Assembly: GCA_030057555.1 (NCBI GenBank)
Contig: JASGUU010000012.1
Coordinates: 1-47,500, forward strand
Direction: 5' to 3'
Origin: Bacillota bacterium
GTDB taxonomy: Bacteria; Bacillota; Clostridia; Saccharofermentanales; Fastidiosipilaceae
DNA: 47,500 nucleotides
In this document: piece by piece, positions 42,186 through 47,500 of the stretch
Position numbering within the stretch: position 1 is the stretch's first letter
Layout of the letters: every line of letters begins with the position of its first letter
Notes under the pieces: generated by a model
What the model was told of the DNA's origin: nothing
The model's database searches: none
Seen by the model: only the letters and a program-made list of their open reading frames with translations
Translations under genes and position numbers: made by a program

Positions 42186-43251
42186 GCCCCCAGCCCACCT
42201 CTGCAAAATCGGCGCAGAAGAACTCCGCGCGTTTCTGGAAATGCATTGAGTAGTGTTCATCCGTGAACGGCAGTGTCCAGATGAGAGAACCCGGATGAAG
42301 ATCAGATGACTGGATCCAGAAACGGAGTTTATGGGGCTCGATCCAGCCGGCCTTGATCAGGCGGCAACAGGATGCACCGTCCGCAGCGCCTGTCCTCTCG
42401 TCCGGCTCCTCCCTGTCCGTTTCCTCTGCCGCTTCTGCCTGGAAACATTCATGCAGGATCTGCAGCGATACCGGTACTCCCTCGGCTGCGGGCTGCATAT
42501 TGGCGTTGGTGCAGATGACAAGATCGCGCTGCAGATAGCAGAACGCGAGCTGTGCACCCATGCGGAACAAGACGAAGCCTTTGTCCATCATCCAGATCTG
42601 ACAGCCTGAACCAATCATGTGCTGATTGCCGGCGTAGCCCTGCGACGCCTCCGTGATCTGCAGGCGAGCGCGTGCGGGCGGACCCCACGCCGTCCGCAGC
42701 ATTTCCGCTTCCTCAAAGAAGCCTGGACGGTGCAGCAGCCGTCCACGCAGAGAGACCAGGTCCTGACGACTCAGGCGTTCAGCGAGGCCTGCCGGCACAT
42801 TCGAGACGGAGGTCTCGTAGCGGAAGATTGCTTCCGGGGTGCTTTCCGGCTCCGCAGTGAAGAAAGGGTCAGGCCAGTCTCCCAACTGCGGGTGATAGCC
42901 GATCCCGCTTCTTCCCGCTGCCATCATCCCCTGATCGCGGCGGCTCATCTCCGCGCTCAAGCGTGAGCTTTCCATCAGCGCCGAGGAGACCGGTGGCTGT
43001 GTCGCCACGAATGACTGGCTAACCGAACGCCTGCGACGATTCGAACAACGGTCAAAAAGAGCCCGGCCGGCTTCAAGTTCCATATTCCAGCCATGTGCAG
43101 CAAACAAGCCGTGCAGGTTGAGCCTTTGTCCCTCGAACCCGTCAGGCAATCGCGTTAATTTCCGGATCAGGATTGTACGTCCAGCTCCCGTTACGCTTTG
43201 AAGCCTGTCTTGAATTGTCCGCCTCCCTCTCCAGGCTGCCGGGCAGCCCAC
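42172..43251 (-). CDS. Unknown protein upstream of mtlD-like gene
   Basis: I do not recognise this protein of up to 359 residues. No signal peptide or membrane segment is visible. The middle contains YAGNQHMIGSGCQIWMMD and the end IWTLPFTDEHYSMHFQKRAE, which read as a globular beta-rich protein. The start is uncertain: GTG 43251 has only a poor ribosome-binding site, and the first 55 residues are of low quality, so a later start is possible. It is the first gene of a four-gene minus-strand operon. Confidence 0.6.
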   Translation of the reverse strand: MGCPAAWRGRRTIQDRLQSVTGAGRTILIRKLTRLPDGFEGQRLNLHGLFAAHGWNMELEAGRALFDRCSNRRRRSVSQSFVATQPPVSSALMESSRLSAEMSRRDQGMMAAGRSGIGYHPQLGDWPDPFFTAEPESTPEAIFRYETSVSNVPAGLAERLSRQDLVSLRGRLLHRPGFFEEAEMLRTAWGPPARARLQITEASQGYAGNQHMIGSGCQIWMMDKGFVLFRMGAQLAFCYLQRDLVICTNANMQPAAEGVPVSLQILHECFQAEAAEETDREEPDERTGAADGASCCRLIKAGWIEPHKLRFWIQSSDLHPGSLIWTLPFTDEHYSMHFQKRAEFFCADFAEVGWGHVGA

Positions 43252-43274
43252 CCTGTTGGGATATCAGAATAGAG

Positions 43275-43280
43275 TATAAT
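43275..43280 (+). promoter_or_regulatory. Candidate -10 box before the LCP gene
   Basis: A perfect TATAAT lies 67 bp before the LCP ATG, within an AT-rich spacer. No -35 with standard spacing is clear. Confidence 0.35.
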
Positions 43281-43346
43281 TCAATAATAACACCCAACCA
43301 CAGATGCCATGACATGGCATGTCCATCAAACTGAGCTGAGGGCATT

Positions 43347-44447
43347 ATGAGACAGGTTTATCCCGCACCCCGTAGACGCAAGCGTCTTCTACCGAAGGTA
43401 CTTCTAGGTCTTCTAGCTGTTGTTGTTCTCCTGATCGGTGTTATTGCTCTATATGTGAATAACCTGCTAAATAAGATAGAGTATGAAGACGAGTTCACAG
43501 TTCCCACTATTTCCGGAGCAGTTACGGACGAACATAACAATCTCATTATTCCAGAGCTTGACCCTGCAGATCACGACGCTTTGCCGACAGAATACGCTCC
43601 CCTTTCGGATAGTGACCTGGCAATCATCGCCGAGGATGTATTAGCGGCATCTGAAGATGACACAGAGCTCATGTCCGACTCCAATGTCATTAACATTATG
43701 CTCATCGGAACTGACAATAGGGAACGGGGTCAGTACCGGCTTTCAGACTCTATGATCCTGCTTTCAATCAATCGATCCAAGGGAAAGATCGTCATGACCT
43801 CGCTGATGCGGGATATCTATGCCCATATACCCGGAAGAGGAAACACCAAGCTCAATGCAGCCGTTGCTGTTGGAGGACCCAATCTCCTGCTGCAAACTGT
43901 ACGTAATACTTTCAAGATCGATGTACAGCAGTATATGATGGTTGATTTTTACTCTCTGGCTGAAATAATCGATGTGTTGGGTGGCATCAGCATTAATGTA
44001 AGTGCTGCAGAGGTTTCCGAAATTAACAAACACGTTCGGCAGTTTGCACCAGGAAGAGAACTGTTGTCCGGTTCCGGTCAAATGCTGCTTAACGGACCTC
44101 AGGCTGTTGGATATGCTCGAATTCGCAAAGTGGGACATGCCGACTTTCAGCGTACTGAGAGACAAAGAACAGTTTTGACTCAAATCATTAACAAGACCAA
44201 ATCATCCAGTGTCGCGACACTGAATAATCTGCTTAATTCTATTCTGCCAAGGATTCAAACCAATATCAGTAAAGGCACGTTTCTGGAATACCTGACCATT
44301 GCTCCGACGGTTCTTAACTATCAGGTATCACAGCTTCGAATTCCAGCCCAGGGCGCATATACTGGCGCCAGTTTCCCGGGGATAGGAGATTCTCTGGTCA
44401 TTGATATCAATAAAGCCCGTGAAGCACTATTCTCTTCCATTTACTGA
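43347..44447 (+). CDS. LytR-CpsA-Psr (LCP) family glycopolymer ligase
   Basis: This 366-residue membrane-anchored enzyme attaches teichoic acid, capsule or other glycopolymers to peptidoglycan. An N-terminal basic stretch and one transmembrane helix (about 17-40) are followed by an extracellular LCP domain with NIMLIGTDNRERG, LSDSMILLSINRSKGKIVMTS (read in parts) and MRDIYAHIPGRGNTKLNAA, carrying the conserved Asp/Arg residues for polyprenyl-phosphate and Mg binding. GAGG precedes the ATG. It opens an AT-richer polysaccharide locus that continues to the window end. Confidence 0.92.
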   Translation: MRQVYPAPRRRKRLLPKVLLGLLAVVVLLIGVIALYVNNLLNKIEYEDEFTVPTISGAVTDEHNNLIIPELDPADHDALPTEYAPLSDSDLAIIAEDVLAASEDDTELMSDSNVINIMLIGTDNRERGQYRLSDSMILLSINRSKGKIVMTSLMRDIYAHIPGRGNTKLNAAVAVGGPNLLLQTVRNTFKIDVQQYMMVDFYSLAEIIDVLGGISINVSAAEVSEINKHVRQFAPGRELLSGSGQMLLNGPQAVGYARIRKVGHADFQRTERQRTVLTQIINKTKSSSVATLNNLLNSILPRIQTNISKGTFLEYLTIAPTVLNYQVSQLRIPAQGAYTGASFPGIGDSLVIDINKAREALFSSIY

Positions 44448-44674
44448 TTCCGAACCAGGCACACTCTGATATGTCTTTTGTCAATCCGTCTCAACCAGGC
44501 AAATGAACATCACCGATGTGTTGACTTCCTGTTTTCTTCCCAGTCCCATGGGGCTGCTTCTGCTGACGAGGCATCAACTGCATCTCCGTTTTTACGGCTT
44601 CTGTACTGTTGCGATACGTATTTTCATCCTCAATGAATGAGAGATCTGGACTAAGAGAGGGACTGTTGACATAT

Positions 44675-45826
44675 ATGAAAGTAAGTATTGAACATTCGGT
44701 ACCGATGAATAATGGCGATGCTGCTCTCATTTTTGCTCTGGGGGAAGCTCTTGGCAATTACGGACTTGATATAACCTACACAACATTCAACCTGGATTTT
44801 GCTCAAGAGAATTATGGCAGGCACAAGTGGTCTCAATCTATTTTAAGTTCTAAAATAACCAAACTGCCTTTTATTGGCTATCTTGTTTTGTTCTTTTACG
44901 TCCTGCTTTCAAGTTATTATAAAAACCTGGATGGTGTTATTGCTTCTCCCGGAGGATATCTGCACGGCTATTATAAAGGGACCAAACGAAAACTGCAGCT
45001 GCTTGTTCTTGTGAAAAGAATTCATAAGAGAACGATATGCATGTACTCACAATCCGTAGGAGAATTGTCACAATCCGAGACTGCATATCTCAAGCGCAAC
45101 CTCTCTCATTTTGATCTGTTTTATGTTCGCGATCAGATATCTTACAGGCGCCTGCAGGCTCTTAATGTTAATGATCTCGACAATGTTCGTCTAACCGCCG
45201 ATGCAGCATTCCTTCTTGAATCACTACCCAGGAAAGAATCGGCAGCAGGGATTGCCTTTTCAGTCCGAAGCTGGAGCCGGGGTAACAGAGACAAAAGCAA
45301 GTATTACAATCTTGTTTTTAAACTGGTTGGCGAATGCATTCGTTTAGGATTTGATGTTACATTTTTATCAACATGCCAGGGTATCAGTGGCTATACAAAT
45401 GATGCTTCAGTCGCTGAAGAGATTTACCATTCCATGCCCGCTGCATGGCAGAAACGGGTATTCATTGATAAAGAATATAACACGCTCGATCAGCTTAGAA
45501 GTAAACTGGCTGGATTCAAGTATGTCATCGGAACACGCCTGCATATGTGCATTCTTGCATGGCTCTCAAACACCCCTGCCCTGAATATCAGTTATGAAGA
45601 AAAAGGGGTTGAATGCTATCAGTATCTGCAAATACCCATGTACTCTATCGACTACAACCATGATGGCGATATAGCACCACTATTGCAGCAATTCCTTGCT
45701 GATGATCATGAGCATGTTTTCCAGACAATTGAAGATTTGAGAAAGAAGAGTCTTGATCATGTTCTCGAACTGATCGAAGCAATCAGCAATAACCAGGCGC
45801 ATTCCACAAAGAAGAACTCGCAATGA
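44675..45826 (+). CDS. Polysaccharide pyruvyl transferase family protein
   Basis: This protein of about 383 residues belongs to the CsaB/WcaK-like family that adds pyruvyl ketals to surface sugars or acts as a related transferase. Typical elements are VPMNNGDAALIFALGEAL at the N-terminus, VIASPGGYLHG, CMYSQSVGELS and KYVIGTRLHMCILAWLSNTPALNISYEEKG (read in parts, the conserved R-x-H segment). I prefer the ATG at 44675 because the family starts there; upstream starts at 44609 or 44633 are possible. It overlaps the flippase gene by 4 nt. Confidence 0.82.
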   Translation: MKVSIEHSVPMNNGDAALIFALGEALGNYGLDITYTTFNLDFAQENYGRHKWSQSILSSKITKLPFIGYLVLFFYVLLSSYYKNLDGVIASPGGYLHGYYKGTKRKLQLLVLVKRIHKRTICMYSQSVGELSQSETAYLKRNLSHFDLFYVRDQISYRRLQALNVNDLDNVRLTADAAFLLESLPRKESAAGIAFSVRSWSRGNRDKSKYYNLVFKLVGECIRLGFDVTFLSTCQGISGYTNDASVAEEIYHSMPAAWQKRVFIDKEYNTLDQLRSKLAGFKYVIGTRLHMCILAWLSNTPALNISYEEKGVECYQYLQIPMYSIDYNHDGDIAPLLQQFLADDHEHVFQTIEDLRKKSLDHVLELIEAISNNQAHSTKKNSQ

Positions 45827-47244
45827 AACCTTATCGTAAGCTAATAAAGAACTCTCTGATATTTGCCATTGGCAGTTTTGGAAGCAGAATCGTTTCTTTT
45901 GTACTTCTTCCTGTATATACCTTATATTTGAGCAGCAGTGAATACGGAACGATCGATGTCATTACCACTACAGCTACGCTGCTCCTGCCACTGGTTTCCC
46001 TAAGTATTTACGATGCAGTATTAAGATATGTTCTTGAAGACTCAAACATATCATCAAAGATACTGACCAACAGTATTCTTGTCTCTCTTTGTGGTTTCCT
46101 CTTCTCTTGTCTGTTTCTGCCATTAGTTGTGAAAATCAGTTTTTTCCGACAATACTATATTTATTTATACTTATTACTGTTTTTTGAAATTATTGAAAGA
46201 ATACTGTCTTCATTCTGTCGAGGGATAGGCTATGTGAAAAGATTTGCCTTCAATGGCATGCTAAAAACCTTCACATCGGGACTTTTCAACGTACTGTTTC
46301 TGGTTTTTTTGAAGCGCGGAGTAGAAGGCTACTTTATTTCTCTGATTATTTCCACCATCATTTCGATAGTCTTTTTGACAACCGCGACAAAGTCAATTTG
46401 CTACTTTTCTTTGAACAGTGTCAGCACTACCTATGTAAAGCTCATGGTCAAGTATTCCATTCCTCTTATCCCTAATTCGATCATGTGGTGGGTCATAAAT
46501 GGTGCCAGCAGATTCATGATCACTACTTTCATCGGTATTTCAGCTAACGGCTTGTACGCTATAGCCAGTAAAATCCCGGCAATCCTCAATATGCTCAACA
46601 GCGTTTTTGCTCAAGCCTGGCAGTTGTCAGCGATTGAAGAATATAATAAAAGCGAGACCAAACGTTATTACAGTAATGTCTTCAGAGTTTATTCTCTGCT
46701 CTCATTCGGCTTAAGCGGAGTCATAATGATTCTGCTTAAACCGATATTTTTCTATATTTTTTCGTCAGACTACTCGGAAGCATGGATCGCAGTGCCCTTT
46801 CTTTTGTTAGGTACAATATTTTCTTCATTCTCGGGGTTTATTGGAACAACATATCTGGCTGCAAAAAACACAAAAGGATCTCTGAAGACATCATTAATTG
46901 GCGGTATTGTAAGTCTAATACTTAATGCTTTATTCATACCATTTGCTGGTCTTTTAGGTGCGGCTTTCGTTTCATTTATAAGCTTTACCATAATGTTCAT
47001 ACTTAGGTATTTTGATACAAAGGATATCGTTGGAATCGAAGTTGATTGGAAGCGAATGATTTTGAATACACTGGGCATTGTTGTTCAATTTGCTGCCATT
47101 TACCTGACAAATATGGTGACAGGCATAATGATATCAAGCTTGCTCTATCTTCTCTTTTTGATAGGTAATCGTTCAGACCTGGCGATTGCCTGGGAATACT
47201 TAATCGTCTCCAAGCAATCTAGTGATAAAATAATCAACCACTAG
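45823..47244 (+). CDS. Wzx-like oligosaccharide flippase
   Basis: This 473-residue integral membrane protein of the MATE/MOP polysaccharide transporter group has about 12-14 predicted helices. It begins with a basic stretch and SLIFAIGSFGSRIVSFVLLPVYTLYLS, the classic Wzx opening. It moves lipid-linked repeat units across the membrane for polymerisation. ATGA overlap with the pyruvyl transferase gene shows cotranslation. Confidence 0.9.
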   Translation: MKPYRKLIKNSLIFAIGSFGSRIVSFVLLPVYTLYLSSSEYGTIDVITTTATLLLPLVSLSIYDAVLRYVLEDSNISSKILTNSILVSLCGFLFSCLFLPLVVKISFFRQYYIYLYLLLFFEIIERILSSFCRGIGYVKRFAFNGMLKTFTSGLFNVLFLVFLKRGVEGYFISLIISTIISIVFLTTATKSICYFSLNSVSTTYVKLMVKYSIPLIPNSIMWWVINGASRFMITTFIGISANGLYAIASKIPAILNMLNSVFAQAWQLSAIEEYNKSETKRYYSNVFRVYSLLSFGLSGVIMILLKPIFFYIFSSDYSEAWIAVPFLLLGTIFSSFSGFIGTTYLAAKNTKGSLKTSLIGGIVSLILNALFIPFAGLLGAAFVSFISFTIMFILRYFDTKDIVGIEVDWKRMILNTLGIVVQFAAIYLTNMVTGIMISSLLYLLFLIGNRSDLAIAWEYLIVSKQSSDKIINH

Positions 47245-47295
47245 AATTATGGCAATTCTGCCGTTAACAAAATTCAGATACAGGAGCGAATCGTC

Positions 47296-47500
47296 TTGCG
47301 AATGGTGAACAGCATAAAAGCCCTTTCCGGAAAAGTACGTCAATATGCTCCTACCATTGTTCTCAGTATGGCGCTGCTGCTTCCTGCCGTGACGATTTCG
47401 TCTTTTACCATTCCCTTCGCGTACTTGATGTTACCCGTTTGCGGTTTGTACATTCTGTACTGGACCAAAAGCAACTTCTCCGTTTTATTCCGTTCGAGCA
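47296..47500 (+). CDS. Start of a membrane protein, cut by the window edge
   Basis: An open frame runs off the right edge. It can start at TTG 47296 (AGGAG about 9 nt upstream) or ATG 47302. The first 20 residues are basic and polar, then hydrophobic segments follow (TIVLSMALLLPAVTISSF and FAYLMLPVCGLYILYW). In this position after a flippase an O-antigen polymerase (Wzy-like) is likely, but the visible part is too short to confirm. Confidence 0.55.
   Translation, partial: MRMVNSIKALSGKVRQYAPTIVLSMALLLPAVTISSFTIPFAYLMLPVCGLYILYWTKSNFSVLFRSS

Overview
The window looks like a chromosomal segment of a strictly fermentative, probably Gram-positive anaerobe, most likely a GC-rich member of the Bacillota. 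The evidence is an electron-bifurcating [FeFe] hydrogenase set (HydCBA), an AraM-type glycerol-1-phosphate dehydrogenase, a LytR-CpsA-Psr protein, lipoproteins and many soluble sugar-metabolism genes. The assignment is inferred from gene content only. The middle of the window (about 14.4-43.2 kb) is clearly GC-rich. Both ends (about 1-14 kb and 43.3-47.5 kb) are clearly more AT-rich, which suggests two acquired islands around a resident core.

Region 1 (about 1.0-13.8 kb) is the striking part: a complete lasso-peptide (RiPP) gene cluster of the paeninodin type with unusual tailoring. Three precursor genes of 37-38 codons, too short for ordinary ORF calling, lie in tandem on the minus strand at 1019-1561 on a 213-bp repeat unit. 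Their leaders are nearly identical (W..P.LE.L....TASG). Their cores are different, tyrosine-rich and acidic, and all end in serine. A plus-strand operon follows: HprK-like kinase, CysD and a CysN-CysC fusion, which together make PAPS. A convergent minus-strand operon (13.8 to 6.2 kb) encodes the B2 leader peptidase, a nucleotidyltransferase, an ABC exporter, a second HprK-like kinase, a PAPS-dependent sulfotransferase, the B1 (PqqD/RRE) protein and the lasso cyclase. The simplest reading is a family of lasso peptides that are phosphorylated (C-terminal Ser, as known for paeninodin) and also sulfated (probably on Tyr), with a private PAPS supply.

Region 2 (14.4-25.3 kb, mostly minus strand) is core metabolism: argJ, a UroD-family protein, an RNA methylase-like protein, a sugar isomerase/epimerase-like protein and a Gfo/Idh oxidoreductase form one tight run. 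Then come a DUF559-like protein, mnmA, a SIS-domain protein and a DUF5107 protein.

Region 3 (25.6-31.1 kb, plus strand) is hydC-hydB-hydA followed by a second UroD-family gene. Region 4 (31.1-43.2 kb) mixes a lipoprotein plus unknown-protein pair, a nitroreductase, a BaiN/HI0933-type flavoprotein, an AroD-like protein with a frameshifted SDR gene, glycerol-1-phosphate dehydrogenase, and a minus-strand operon of an unknown protein, mannitol-1-phosphate dehydrogenase, PfkB kinase and a beta-lactamase-fold lipoprotein. A 98-bp dispersed repeat occurs at 20.8 and 35.6 kb.

Region 5 (43.3 kb to the end, plus strand) starts a surface-polysaccharide locus: LCP ligase, polysaccharide pyruvyl transferase family protein, Wzx-like flippase and the start of another membrane protein cut by the window edge.
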